The notes: generated by a model from the sequence alone, not told the origin. DNA of 64,000 bases from Pseudomonadota bacterium (GCA_013112535.1 JABFGI010000002.1:496001-560000), one strand, 5' to 3'. Positions 27,511 to 37,726 are shown, counted from the stretch's first letter. Translations and numbers: made by a program.

Positions 27511-29364
27511 TTAGTAAACATCCTTTCGATATCGTTTTTGTTGTGTCAGTGTTTTCAAGTATTCACTCGCATTATCGGCACTCATTTTTCCCTCATTCTC
27601 AATAATGGTCAGCAAAGCTTGATTAACATCTTTTGCCATATATGTCGCATCACCACAGACATAAATAAAAGCACCTTCTTCCAGCCATTCAAAAACGGTT
27701 TTACCTTGTTCAATTATTCGATGTTGAACATAAATTTTTTCTTTTGCATCACGAGAAAAGGCAAGACTGATACGATCAAGATAACCAGTACGTAACCATT
27801 GTTGCCATTCGGTCTGGTATAGAAAGTCAGTACGAAAGTTTCGCTCGCCAAAAAACAACCAGGTGGGACTATTTTTTTTATTATCTGATTCAAGTTGATG
27901 TAGAAAAGCACGATAAGGTGCGATACCTGTACCGGCACCAATCATAATAACAGGGACATTCGAATCTTCAGGCAAACGAAAATGATGATTGCTTTGAATA
28001 TAAACAGGTACAGTTTGACCTGGCTCCAACCTGGAGCATAGCCAGGAAGATGCCACACCGTAGCGCATACCATGATTTAATTCATACTCCAGTTTTGATA
28101 CGGTAATATGGACTTCATCCAATGCCATATCCTGACATGAGGAAATGGAATATAGTCTTGGTTGAAGCTTTCTTAATCCATTTAAAAATTCCAACGGATC
28201 AATGCTGGTTACAGAGTATTTCTGAATCATATCTATAATATGATTTTTAGATGCATACTCAAATAATAATGCACGTCCTTGTGAGGGGAGAAACTCTTCT
28301 AAATCTTTTGCTTTACTCAAGTTATGCCATGTTTCAATAAAGCGAGGTGTCAATGTTGTTATGTCATAATCATACAACAAGCTGTTTCGTAGCGTTTTAT
28401 TACTATCATTAATATACTCTTCACCTGTTAGATTTAACGCAGTTAATATTTGTTCAACGTTGCTACTTGCATTGACAGGGACAACACCTAGCGCATCACC
28501 CGGCTGATAACTTAAACCACTCTCTTCCAGTGAAAATTCAATATGAGAAATATGTTTTGTCGATCCATTCCCGGTAATTTTTATATTTTCAATAATTTCT
28601 GCTTCAAAAGGATACCGTTTATCAAATATTTGATTTGAAGCAACCTGAACAGGTTCATTCTGTTTCACAGAATGAATTATGTTTTGATTCATTGTTTCTT
28701 CTTTCGAGAATAGTTCTTTTAACTTTAGCTTTACATCTTCAAACCATTTCTCTGCTTCTTCCTCATAATCCACATCGCATTCGACTCTTTCTAAAATTGC
28801 TTTTGCACCAAGTGCATTAAATCGCTTATCAAGATACCGTGCTGCTCCACAAAAATGTTCATACGATGAATCACCAAGACCAAGAATGACATATTGCAAG
28901 TGGTCCAGTTTAGGTGCCTTACGCCCGTCCAGTTCTTCAAAAAATGTTTTTGCTGTTTCCGGTGGATCTCCATCACCATGTGTACTTGTTATTATCAGTA
29001 CACATTTTTCTTTTTTCAGATTTTGAATTTTAAAGTCATTAATATCTACACACGAAACAACATAACCTTCTTCTTTTAATATCTCTGTTAATTTTTCTGC
29101 CAAATCATAAGAATTACCTGTTTCTGTTCCGTAAAGAATACGAATCTCTAACTTTTCAAAATCGTTGCTGTTACTAACACTTTCAAAATAGCTATCTTGA
29201 TGTGTCGAATTTGATGTTGTCAGTTTGCTTTTCGCCCATCCAGCAAAATAGCCACTTATCCAGAGTGCTTCTTTTGGTGTTGTTTGCTCTGCCAACGCTT
29301 CTACCTGTTTGAGAATCTCATCAGATATAACAAATTTTGGCATTTTTATTACCGGTGTACCCAC
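27511..29364 (-). CDS. cysJ: NADPH-sulfite reductase flavoprotein alpha subunit CysJ
   Basis: 617 residues from a GTG start preceded by AGGAA; an ATG at 29343 is an alternative seven codons in. The domains are: a flavodoxin domain (LEIRILYGTETGNSYDLAEKL, STHGDGDPPETA, FLGLGDSSYEHF-like segment), a connecting domain, an FAD domain (RLYSISSC, YGVASSWL), and an NADPH domain (MIGAGTGIAPYRAFL, FFGERNFRTDFLY, YVCGDATYMAKDV). It passes electrons from NADPH through FAD and FMN to CysI. It is followed immediately by cysI and preceded by rubredoxin. Confidence 0.95.
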   Translation of the reverse strand: MGTPVIKMPKFVISDEILKQVEALAEQTTPKEALWISGYFAGWAKSKLTTSNSTHQDSYFESVSNSNDFEKLEIRILYGTETGNSYDLAEKLTEILKEEGYVVSCVDINDFKIQNLKKEKCVLIITSTHGDGDPPETAKTFFEELDGRKAPKLDHLQYVILGLGDSSYEHFCGAARYLDKRFNALGAKAILERVECDVDYEEEAEKWFEDVKLKLKELFSKEETMNQNIIHSVKQNEPVQVASNQIFDKRYPFEAEIIENIKITGNGSTKHISHIEFSLEESGLSYQPGDALGVVPVNASSNVEQILTALNLTGEEYINDSNKTLRNSLLYDYDITTLTPRFIETWHNLSKAKDLEEFLPSQGRALLFEYASKNHIIDMIQKYSVTSIDPLEFLNGLRKLQPRLYSISSCQDMALDEVHITVSKLEYELNHGMRYGVASSWLCSRLEPGQTVPVYIQSNHHFRLPEDSNVPVIMIGAGTGIAPYRAFLHQLESDNKKNSPTWLFFGERNFRTDFLYQTEWQQWLRTGYLDRISLAFSRDAKEKIYVQHRIIEQGKTVFEWLEEGAFIYVCGDATYMAKDVNQALLTIIENEGKMSADNASEYLKTLTQQKRYRKDVY

Positions 29365-29404
29365 AATTATTTTCCTACTACGACTTTCAATAACTCACAT
29401 TAAT

Positions 29405-29614
29405 TCAGGGATTTAAGATGCTCATGGAAACGGCATTAACCCTGTTTTGATTTTGCTCAATTAACTTGAAGGCAAATTTTTTTGCCGCACAGTAAGGACA
29501 ATTCCAATTAAAAGGCACGTCTTCCCAACATGTACCGGCAGGTATACCTTCTTTAGGTACACCCTTGGCCTCGTCATATATATAATCACAGAATTCACAA
29601 ACCCATATATTCAT
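29405..29614 (-). CDS. Rubredoxin
   Basis: 69 residues from the ATG at 29614, preceded by AAGGG; a longer GTG-started frame adds six unlikely residues. Cys pairs in WVCEFCDYIYDEAKG and FNWNCPYCAAKKF bind one iron, and the spacing is that of rubredoxin. A tail of about 15 residues after the second pair is longer than usual. It is a small electron carrier. As the first gene of the cysJI operon it may serve the sulfite reductase or the monooxygenase; the upstream gap to the LysR gene is 136 bp. Confidence 0.88.
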   Translation of the reverse strand: MNIWVCEFCDYIYDEAKGVPKEGIPAGTCWEDVPFNWNCPYCAAKKFAFKLIEQNQNRVNAVSMSILNP

Positions 29615-29750
29615 ATCTACCCTTCTAACCACAAATTCATCAAAATTGAGGTTCCGTACAATTAATTTAATAATGGTTGCTTGCTTTACATAAAGCTAAT
29701 GAATAATATTTATATTTAAATTCATTTATTTTGATATTAAATAGGTATGT

Positions 29751-30611
29751 ATGGATATCGAAGTCGCACGCACCTTTCTTGCTATCTCCTCAGCGGGTAG
29801 CTTTGTACGTGCCGCTGAGCAACTACATCTGACACAGACTGCGGTCACTGCCAGAATAAAATCGCTCGAAGAACAATTGGGACGAAGTCTTTTCGTACGC
29901 AACAAAGCCGGAGCGAAACTGACACCAGCCGGACAGGAATTTATTAAGTACGCGACTTCACTGGTACAGATATGGGAACGTGCAAGACAACAAGTGGCTC
30001 TGCCACCGGGACGACGAGCCATCGCGTCAGTCGGCGGCGAATTAAGTTTATGGAACCCATTATTATTAAACTGGCTAGTCTGCATTAGAAAACAATCACC
30101 TGATATCGCCATTCGTTCACAAGTAGATATCCCCGAACGATTACTGGATAAAGTTCAAACCGGCATTCTTGACGTCGCACTCATTTATGAACCGCAAAAA
30201 CGTCCCGGTTTAAAAACCAGGTTATTAATGGAAGAAAAATTAATTGCAGTAAGTACTGACCGTGATTGTACTGAAGTGGGTAATGCGGGTTACATCTACA
30301 TCGATTGGGGCCCACAGTTCAGTTCACACCATGATCATGCTTTCCCACATTTACGTGATACCGATATGCATGTGGGTCTCGGTCCACTGGCATTGAGATA
30401 CATACTTACGATGGGAGGCAGTGGTTATTTTAGAGCACGTGCTGCAAAACCATATCTTGAAAGAGAACGATTATTTCGTGTCGCAGGCGCACCTGAACAT
30501 ACCTATTCCGTTTACCTGGTAATTTCAGATCACGCTGATGAAGAAGTTATAGATATCGTGTATGATTCTTTAAAAACAGCTGCATCAATAGAATATGAAG
30601 ATTGGGCTTGA
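29751..30611 (+). CDS. LysR-type transcriptional regulator
   Basis: 286 residues. N-terminal helix-turn-helix is AISSAGSFVRAAEQLHLTQTAVTARIKSLEEQLG; the C-terminal effector domain resembles the HdfR group. It is divergent from the rubredoxin-cysJI operon, the usual arrangement for a LysR protein controlling its neighbour. A T-N11-A-type dyad could lie in the A/T-rich shared region (29633-29750), but I could not fix one. The effector is unknown; it is not a typical CysB by sequence. Confidence 0.9.
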   Translation: MDIEVARTFLAISSAGSFVRAAEQLHLTQTAVTARIKSLEEQLGRSLFVRNKAGAKLTPAGQEFIKYATSLVQIWERARQQVALPPGRRAIASVGGELSLWNPLLLNWLVCIRKQSPDIAIRSQVDIPERLLDKVQTGILDVALIYEPQKRPGLKTRLLMEEKLIAVSTDRDCTEVGNAGYIYIDWGPQFSSHHDHAFPHLRDTDMHVGLGPLALRYILTMGGSGYFRARAAKPYLERERLFRVAGAPEHTYSVYLVISDHADEEVIDIVYDSLKTAASIEYEDWA

Positions 30612-30989
30612 ATTCCTTTATAGAATTAGTGAACAACAATATCACGTCAATTCAGAAAATAAATGGATGGAATAACTAAAATAAATCAAATAGTGGAAAA
30701 CTTAACTTATAAAAAACACGTAAATAGCTTATCTATACCCGTCTGAAAGAACTTCGCATGTGCAGCTTAGAATCCTGCAGCCCAATCAATAAGAAATATA
30801 TTTCGTCTAACTTTTTATATTCACATAATTATCACTTAAATCAGATAGTTATGATAATTCTCCATTATTCAAATCTCCAACTCAAAAATTATTGTTCTAT
30901 AATTTTATAACTTGGTTAAGAGGGTGTATTCATTGCTCTTAATTTTTTCTTTCACATTTCGGTAATATGCTCTCATGCAATAATAATGA
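30612..30989. other. 378-base gap with tRNA-Gln 3' remnant
   Basis: At 30758-30791 the segment TGCAGCTTAGAATCCTGCAG and the following CCCAATCAAT align with the right island repeat (T-stem GCAGG/CCTGC, T-loop TTCGAAT, CCAACCAAT) with few changes. No tRNA 5' half is present. It looks like a decayed integration scar. The rest is A/T-rich with no gene seen. Confidence 0.5.
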
Positions 30990-30992
30990 TTG

Positions 30993-33677
30993 ATGAAAAA
31001 CAATAAAAAACTCAGATTTTTCAATCTCCATTACTTTAAATCCATTTTCTTCTTATCCGGTCTGGTATTAGCTCTTTTATTCTGGTTAATAGATCCATTC
31101 ATTGATGCAGTATTTTTTGAGAAAGGCACTATTCATGAAGAATTCTTTAATCCTGGTGCTCATGAAGCTTTTATGCGTTTTTTTATTTCTATCGTCATAA
31201 TTATTTATAGTTTTATTGGGAGTGTTTTATTAACCAAATCAAAAAAACTAAACACGGCTCTTGAAAGTAGCGAGCAACGATATCGCTCTTTAATAGAAGC
31301 GACAACTTCAATAATCTGGACTACTAATGAATACGGTGAATTTATTGTTCCTCAAACTTCCTGGGAAAACTTTACCGGACAACCATGGGAGGAACATCAA
31401 GGTTTCGGATGGACAAAGAAAATTCATCCCGATGATGTTGAACATGTAAAAAAAGCCTGGGGAAAAGCCTGTGAGGAAAAAATATTTTACGAAACATCGG
31501 GACGAGTATGGAATGCTGGTTTAAATGATTGGCGCGACTTTGAAGTTCGGGCAGTGCCTATTAATAATCCGGATGGTTCTCTACGAGAATGGGTAGGCAT
31601 AATTACTGATATTACTGAACGTAAACGTTCAGAAGTAGCGCTAATAAATAGCGAACAGCGTTTTCGTCGTTATTTCGAACTCGGCTTGATGGGTATGGCA
31701 ATCACTTCGCCGGATAAAGCCTGGCTTGAATTTAACGATACCCTTCCACAGATGTTCGATTACACAGAAGAAGAATTCAGAAACCTGAGCTGGGCAGAAT
31801 TAACTTATCCAGATGATCTGGAATCCGAAGTTGAACAGTTTGAACGTGTATTAGCAGGAGAAATAGATGGCTACTCTATGGAAAAACGTTTCGTCCATAA
31901 AAGCGGTAAAGTTATATATGCAATAATTTCTGCTAATGCTATTCGTAATACAGAAGGATTCGTAGATTACTTCGTTGTAATTATTCATGACATCAGTGTA
32001 TTGAAACGTACAGAAATTAAATTACGGTCGAGTGAAAATAAATATCGTACCCTTATCGAGTCGTCGCCATATTGCATTCATCAGATAGACATGGATGGAT
32101 TGATTACCTCTATGAACCATTCAGGATTAAAGATGCTTAATTTAAAAGAAGAAAGTGAAATAATTGGAGTGCCTTATCTTGATAGCATCAATCCGGATGA
32201 TAAAGAACGTGTCTCAAACTTAATGAATTATGCTTTTACTGGCGAAGCTCAAGAATTTGAATTTACGAGTATCGGAGGTCTCGATTTTCGCTCCAGCTTC
32301 GTCCCTATCTATAATGAAGATGAAAAGGTTGATCGTCTTTTAGGTATAACGCTTGATATAACTGAAAGAAAGATAGCTGAAAGACAACTTAATTTCCAGG
32401 CTTCGCATGATAGTTTAACCGGTCTCATTAATCGCCAGGAATTTGAACGACGCGCCGAACGTCTCTTATCAACAATAACTATTACAAAGGATGAGCATGC
32501 CTTGTGTTTTATGGATCTGGATCAATTTAAAGTCATAAACGATACCTGTGGACATATAGCCGGCGATGAAATGTTACGCCAGCTTAGTGCCATACTGGAT
32601 TCTGTCGTTAGAAAACGAGACACATTGGCCCGTCTGGGTGGTGATGAATTTGGTGTCCTGATGGAACATTGTTCAATTGAAGATGCGCACCGAGTAGCTT
32701 CATCATTACAAAGCGCAATACAGGATTATCAATTTTTATGGGAAAAGCGAATATTCAAGGTAAGTGTAAGTATCGGTTTAGTCTCGATTAATGAAACAAC
32801 TATCAGCTTCACCGAGTTATTAAAAGATGCTGATGCTGCTTGTTATCTATCTAAAGAAGCAGGGCGTAATCGCATACACATTTTTAATCCTGATGATCTG
32901 GAGGCAGTACAACGTCAGGGTGAAATGCAATGGGTAGAGGAAATTAATCGAGCTCTGGAAGAAGACCGGTTTTGTCTTTATATTCAAACAATTGAAGCTC
33001 TTGATGGTAGTTCCGAAAAGCACCATGAGTTCCTGATAAGAATGATCGATCATACAGGTAATACTGTTCCCCCGGGTGCTTTTTTGCCTGCAGCTGAACG
33101 TTATAATTTAATATCGAAAATTGACCGATGGGTTATCGTAAATGCGATAAGTTTGCTAAATAATAATTTTGAGTATATTAAAAACACTAACTCTTTTTCT
33201 ATTAATCTCTCGGGGCAATCATTAACTGATCCAACAATATTAAATTTAATAACAACAACGATTGACGAATCAGGTATTGAAGGAAATAAATTATGCTTTG
33301 AAATTACAGAAACAGCAGCTATTTCAAACTTAAGTATGGCAATAAAATTTATAACAGCATTAAAATCTAAAGGTTGTAAATTTGCGTTAGATGACTTTGG
33401 TAGTGGCTTATCTTCATTTGGTTATTTAAAAAAACTACCCGTTGATTATCTTAAAATAGATGGCATGTTTGTTAAGGATATTGCCGATGATCCTATAGAT
33501 CATGCTATGGTTAAATCAATTAATGAAATTGGTCATGTCATGGGAATGCATACCATTGCCGAATTTGTTGAAAACGATATCACGAAAGGGATGTTAAAAG
33601 AAATTGGCGTAGATTACGTTCAGGGCTACGGTGTTGATAAACCTCAGCCATTTGAAAAACTACTGACTAATCAATAG
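30993..33677 (+). CDS. Membrane PAS-PAS-PAS GGDEF-EAL protein (cyclic-di-GMP turnover)
   Basis: 894 residues from the ATG at 30993 (a TTG one codon earlier is less likely). Two membrane helices (about 15-35 and 65-85) are followed by three PAS domains (about 95-215, 220-345, 350-465). The diguanylate cyclase domain has motif RLGGDEFG and the inhibitory-site RKRD five residues upstream. The EAL domain (about 640-890) has DDFGSGLSSF and DYLKIDG. The signature EAL triad is EFL (HHEFLIRM), which keeps the glutamate; several such variants are active. The protein probably makes and may also degrade cyclic-di-GMP in response to a signal sensed by the PAS domains. It stands alone. Confidence 0.93.
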   Translation: MKNNKKLRFFNLHYFKSIFFLSGLVLALLFWLIDPFIDAVFFEKGTIHEEFFNPGAHEAFMRFFISIVIIIYSFIGSVLLTKSKKLNTALESSEQRYRSLIEATTSIIWTTNEYGEFIVPQTSWENFTGQPWEEHQGFGWTKKIHPDDVEHVKKAWGKACEEKIFYETSGRVWNAGLNDWRDFEVRAVPINNPDGSLREWVGIITDITERKRSEVALINSEQRFRRYFELGLMGMAITSPDKAWLEFNDTLPQMFDYTEEEFRNLSWAELTYPDDLESEVEQFERVLAGEIDGYSMEKRFVHKSGKVIYAIISANAIRNTEGFVDYFVVIIHDISVLKRTEIKLRSSENKYRTLIESSPYCIHQIDMDGLITSMNHSGLKMLNLKEESEIIGVPYLDSINPDDKERVSNLMNYAFTGEAQEFEFTSIGGLDFRSSFVPIYNEDEKVDRLLGITLDITERKIAERQLNFQASHDSLTGLINRQEFERRAERLLSTITITKDEHALCFMDLDQFKVINDTCGHIAGDEMLRQLSAILDSVVRKRDTLARLGGDEFGVLMEHCSIEDAHRVASSLQSAIQDYQFLWEKRIFKVSVSIGLVSINETTISFTELLKDADAACYLSKEAGRNRIHIFNPDDLEAVQRQGEMQWVEEINRALEEDRFCLYIQTIEALDGSSEKHHEFLIRMIDHTGNTVPPGAFLPAAERYNLISKIDRWVIVNAISLLNNNFEYIKNTNSFSINLSGQSLTDPTILNLITTTIDESGIEGNKLCFEITETAAISNLSMAIKFITALKSKGCKFALDDFGSGLSSFGYLKKLPVDYLKIDGMFVKDIADDPIDHAMVKSINEIGHVMGMHTIAEFVENDITKGMLKEIGVDYVQGYGVDKPQPFEKLLTNQ

Positions 33678-34290
33678 CACAATACCATATATATTATGTT
33701 ATCCGGTGCCTTCAATCCCAGTATCAAGTGCCTGTTCTGAAACAGTATTCCCGCAAGCTAAAAGTTAGTATTACCAAGTCTATCAGTCTTTAATCACTCT
33801 CTAATTTCCAATATATGTTCTTCTTTGCATATTTTATTTTTTTATAAGATTTACTAATCTAGCATCTTTTTATTTAATATATTCAATATGTTGCATTATG
33901 CAACACAAAAGATTTGAAGCAGCATGAACTAGATTTGCCTGACATAAAATAAGCTTCTACTAGTCATGTTATGACTATGATTAACATAATGAAGCAGTTG
34001 CAAAAACATCCTGACTTGGTGTCAGACCCATCTCCTGATATTGCTATCTAAACAAGTACAAAGGACCTGGCAAGTAGAGTTATTAATATCAAGAGTACGC
34101 TGTGCATTTGATAATCGTGTTTTCAGTACTGATCATGAAACCATTGATTAATAGTTTATTAATAAAAAATTACTTACAAGAATGGTTAGCTACTTACCAA
34201 AACCATTCTGCATTAAATGTATAGAGTCATGCTAATAGTAAGAATACTTTTATCTGACTACGACCAATATATTTTTAGGAGGCAGTAAAA
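33678..34290. promoter_or_regulatory. Dyad-rich 613-base region upstream of aldehyde dehydrogenase
   Basis: No gene seen. Four inverted repeats stand out. TGTTGCAT-T-ATGCAACA (33889-33905) and TAGTCAT-GTT-ATGACTA (33961-33977) are perfect. CTGAC-TTGGT-GTCAG (34011-34025) is also perfect. Arms AGAATGGTT and AACCATTCT (34179-34209) are 13 bases apart. They look like operators or RNA structures for the downstream gene, which has a good AGGAGG ribosome-binding site. Confidence 0.5.
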
Positions 34291-35811
34291 ATGATTTATT
34301 CAGATCCAAATACTGAAGGTGCCGTCATTGATTTTAAACCCCAGTATGAAAACTTTATCGGAGGTGAGTGGATAGCGCCAGTTAAAGGTGAGTATTTTGA
34401 AAATATATCACCCGTTAATGGCAAAACATTCTGCAAGATCCCTCGTTCTACAGATGAAGATATCGAAAAAGCATTGGACGCAGCCCATACTGCTAAAGAT
34501 GCATGGGCAAAAACTTCTGTAACTGTACGATCAAATATTTTACTTAAGGTTGCGGATGCCATTGAAGCCAATCTGGAAAAACTGGCCGTTGCAGAAACCT
34601 GGGATAATGGTAAAGCCGTTCGTGAAACACTGAATGCCGATGTTCCTTTATCTGCTGATCATTTTCGCTACTTTGCCGGATGTATAAGAGCGCAAGAAGG
34701 CGCACTTAGTGAAATCGATGAAAATACAGTTGCTTATCACTTTCATGAACCATTAGGTGTAGTCGGTCAGGTGATTCCCTGGAATTTCCCATTATTAATG
34801 GCAGCCTGGAAAATAGCACCGGCATTGGCGGCAGGAAACTGTATCGTAATGAAACCTGCTGAGCAGACACCCGTTTCGATACTGGTTCTGGCTGAAGTAA
34901 TTAGTGACATCCTGCCAGCAGGCGTTCTGAATATCGTAAATGGTTTTGGAGCGGAAGCAGGTAAAGCATTGGGTACAAGTAAGCGTATAGCCAAGATCGC
35001 ATTTACCGGTTCAACGCCTGTCGGTTCAATGATAATGAAATATGCAGCGGATAATGTTATTCCTTCAACTGTTGAATTAGGTGGTAAATCGCCAAATGTT
35101 TATTTCGAGGATGTACTCGATCAAGAACCTGAATTTGTTAGTAAAGCTGTCGAGGGTGCGGTACTCGCATTCTTCAACCAGGGTGAGGTCTGTACCTGTC
35201 CTTCTCGTCTGTTGATCCAGGAATCAATCTACGAAAAATTTATTGGACTCGTACTAGAAAGGATTGGCAATATCAAGCGAGGCAATCCACTCGATACTGA
35301 TGTCATGGTTGGAGCTCAAGCCTCACAGGAACAATTCGACAAGATACTGGAATACATCAAGATAGGTCGTGACGAAGGAGCCGAAGTACTCGTTGGCGGC
35401 GAGCCTGAATCTCTTGATGGTGATCACTGTGAAGGTTTTTACATTAAGCCAACATTATTAAAAGGTAATAACAAGATGCGTGTTTTCCAGGAAGAAATCT
35501 TTGGTCCGGTTGTTGCCGTCACGACCTTTAGAGATGAGGCAGAAGCGCTGGATATTGCAAACGATACTGAATTTGGATTAGGTGCCGGAGTATGGACGCG
35601 CGATGCAAATCGTGCTTACCGAATGGGTCGCGGTATACAGGCAGGTCGTGTCTGGACCAATTGCTATCATCAATATCCTGCACATGCTGCATTTGGTGGT
35701 TATAAAAAATCTGGCGTCGGTCGTGAGAACCACAAGATGATGCTGGATCATTATCAACAAACTAAAAACATGTTGGTAAGTTACGATATTAACCCACTTG
35801 GATTCTTCTAA
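34291..35811 (+). CDS. NAD-dependent aldehyde dehydrogenase (AldA/ExaC-like)
   Basis: 506 residues. Catalytic Cys is in [13 protein letters not shown] (about 302), the general-base Glu in [10 protein letters not shown], and the NAD-binding GSTPVGS is intact; [21 protein letters not shown] is the oxyanion/coenzyme segment. The sequence type resembles acetaldehyde dehydrogenases of the ExaC group that follow PQQ-dependent alcohol oxidation, which suits the pqq genes in the same window, though no quinoprotein alcohol dehydrogenase is present here. A long regulatory region precedes it and a terminator follows. Confidence 0.9.
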   Translation: MIYSDPNTEGAVIDFKPQYENFIGGEWIAPVKGEYFENISPVNGKTFCKIPRSTDEDIEKALDAAHTAKDAWAKTSVTVRSNILLKVADAIEANLEKLAVAETWDNGKAVRETLNADVPLSADHFRYFAGCIRAQEGALSEIDENTVAYHFHEPLGVVGQVIPWNFPLLMAAWKIAPALAAGNCIVMKPAEQTPVSILVLAEVISDILPAGVLNIVNGFGAEAGKALGTSKRIAKIAFTGSTPVGSMIMKYAADNVIPSTVELGGKSPNVYFEDVLDQEPEFVSKAVEGAVLAFFNQGEVCTCPSRLLIQESIYEKFIGLVLERIGNIKRGNPLDTDVMVGAQASQEQFDKILEYIKIGRDEGAEVLVGGEPESLDGDHCEGFYIKPTLLKGNNKMRVFQEEIFGPVVAVTTFRDEAEALDIANDTEFGLGAGVWTRDANRAYRMGRGIQAGRVWTNCYHQYPAHAAFGGYKKSGVGRENHKMMLDHYQQTKNMLVSYDINPLGFF

Positions 35812-35822
35812 CTAGTAATACA

Positions 35823-35860
35823 AAGGGAAAGGTCTTTTAATTGAAGACCTTTCCCTTTTC
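35823..35860 (+). terminator. Rho-independent terminator after aldehyde dehydrogenase
   Basis: Arms AAGGGAAAGGTCTT and GAAGACCTTTCCCTT with a short TTAATT loop, ending in a T-run, 11 bases after the stop. A textbook intrinsic terminator. Confidence 0.9.
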
Positions 35861-35911
35861 CAATTTAGAAATACGTTCAAGTCTTTAAAAAGAAGACTGA
35901 TTTAGAGCAAC

Positions 35912-36268
35912 TTATTCTTTTACAATTTTTAATGAAGGCGTCTTTCTATTATTCTCTTGCTGAAAGCCTTTATATTGTGACAACTGTAATGTCACCATAT
36001 CCATTCTTTTTGTGTTAATTGAATCACTTATCACAGCAGTTATTATCTCTGCAAGACTGATGTCATTACCTGAATCAAGAAAGTGTTTATGATAGATGAG
36101 TGTTATTCTGGCCCAGGCTTGCGGATTAATAAGGCAAATAAATTCGTCTCGAAAATATTTTTTAGCATCTTTAAAACATGCATCAACCAAAAACATTGTG
36201 TCCTCAATCCGGGGAGCCAGCAACTTAAGATGGGCACAAGTACTTTCACGTAATTCTTCAATATTCAT
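35912..36268 (-). CDS. Hypothetical protein
   Basis: 118 residues, no family recognised. Mostly helical by appearance, soluble, with two Cys in the first half (ESTCAHLK, VDACFKDAK) and a polar tail. It precedes nothing on its strand within 50 bases and lies 87 bp after ppnN in the same direction, so it could share its transcript. Confidence 0.5.
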   Translation of the reverse strand: MNIEELRESTCAHLKLLAPRIEDTMFLVDACFKDAKKYFRDEFICLINPQAWARITLIYHKHFLDSGNDISLAEIITAVISDSINTKRMDMVTLQLSQYKGFQQENNRKTPSLKIVKE

Positions 36269-36355
36269 TAATTAAAGATTAGTAAGATATTCCATGAATG
36301 TCGATAAAATACTCAAAAACATCAAATTTAGTTTAATAAATATTACATTATAAAA

Positions 36356-37726
36356 TTACCTGACTATTCTGTAGCAGGGCTTATAACTTTCTGCCGAAAT
36401 TTTCATTCTTTTTTGCTCTACAAACGAACTCAATAATTTATCCATTGCACCCATGATATTTTCATCACCATGAATTTCAAACAACCCGTGTTCTTCAATC
36501 TCTCGCATTCCTTTGCTTTTAACATTACCTGCAACAATACCTGAAAAAGCACGACGCAAATTTGCAGCCAGAATATGTGGTTCCATATCCTGGTATAATT
36601 CAATAGAACGCATATTGTCGTGATTTGCAATAAATGGAAATTGAAATTCCCTTTTAATTTTTAATAACCAGTTGAAATAAAAGGCATCACCATGTTCTAT
36701 ACGAAATTCTTTTACTTCTGCAATTCCTTTTTTTACTTCTTTCGCAACAGAAACTGGATCATTAATAATAATTTTATATTTTTCCTGTGCAACAGAACCT
36801 AAGGTTGATATAACAAACTCATTAATCTGTTCAAAATAGTTTCTGGACGATTCAGGACCAACAAATATTAATGGAAACGGAATCTTTTCATTATCAGGAT
36901 GCAATAATATTCCTAGTAAATATAAAATTTCTTCAGTAGTCCCCACGCCTCCCGGAAAAACAAGAACAGCATGTGCGCAACGAACAAATGCCTCAAGACG
37001 CTTTTCAATATCTGGCATAATCACCAGTTGATTCACCATCGGGTTAGGTGATTCTGCAGCAATAATACCGGGTTCTGTAATACCCAGGTAAATTCCATTA
37101 CGGATTCGTTGTTTGGCATGCGCTACATTGGCTCCTTTCATCGGTGCTTTCATAGCACCGGGGCCACAACCGGTACAAATATCGAAACCGCGTAAACCCA
37201 GTTCGTAACCAACTTCCTTACAATATTCATATTCTTCTCTGACAATTGCATGACCACCCCAACAAACAACAAGATTTGGCTCAACTCCAGCCTGTAAAAC
37301 GTCAGCATTACGTAAGATATGAAATACTGCATTACTAATACCTTCCGATGTCTCTAGTTCAACATTCGGGTTATCTCTTATCTCATCAAAAACATAAACT
37401 ATATCCCGAAGCACAGCATAAAGATGTTCCTTAATACCACGTATAATTTTTCCATCAACAAAAGCTGTCGCAGGCGCACCGGTTAATTGCAGTTTTATAC
37501 CGCGTTCAACCTGAAGAACACGGATATCAAATGAAGAATATTTTTCGAACAATTGTTTGCTGTCATCAATCGCTACCCCACTATTCAATACTGCTAAAGC
37601 ACAATTTCTAAAAGTAGAGAACAAGCCGCTCTGACTGGTATCCAGTAACCGACTAACTTCAACTTTGGATAAGACATCCATGCCATTAACAGGTGAAATA
37701 ACAACATCAACACTTTTTCCATTCAT
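36356..37726 (-). CDS. ppnN: Nucleotide 5'-monophosphate nucleosidase PpnN
   Basis: 456 residues, matching the long PpnN (YgdH) form. An N-terminal domain is followed by the LOG/Rossmann core with VVCWGGHAIVREEYEY, TGCGPGAMKAPMKGA and VFPGGVGTTEEILYLLG, and a C-terminal domain. PpnN splits purine nucleoside 5'-monophosphates into base and ribose 5-phosphate, and in E. coli it is stimulated by (p)ppGpp. The PGGxGTxxE catalytic motif is intact. It is monocistronic or leads the small hypothetical gene downstream. Confidence 0.92.
   Translation of the reverse strand: MNGKSVDVVISPVNGMDVLSKVEVSRLLDTSQSGLFSTFRNCALAVLNSGVAIDDSKQLFEKYSSFDIRVLQVERGIKLQLTGAPATAFVDGKIIRGIKEHLYAVLRDIVYVFDEIRDNPNVELETSEGISNAVFHILRNADVLQAGVEPNLVVCWGGHAIVREEYEYCKEVGYELGLRGFDICTGCGPGAMKAPMKGANVAHAKQRIRNGIYLGITEPGIIAAESPNPMVNQLVIMPDIEKRLEAFVRCAHAVLVFPGGVGTTEEILYLLGILLHPDNEKIPFPLIFVGPESSRNYFEQINEFVISTLGSVAQEKYKIIINDPVSVAKEVKKGIAEVKEFRIEHGDAFYFNWLLKIKREFQFPFIANHDNMRSIELYQDMEPHILAANLRRAFSGIVAGNVKSKGMREIEEHGLFEIHGDENIMGAMDKLLSSFVEQKRMKISAESYKPCYRIVR

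Noticed and set aside
33971..34051. 26-residue open frame upstream of the aldehyde dehydrogenase
   Set aside because: No ribosome-binding site, and it overlaps palindromic sequences; probably chance.
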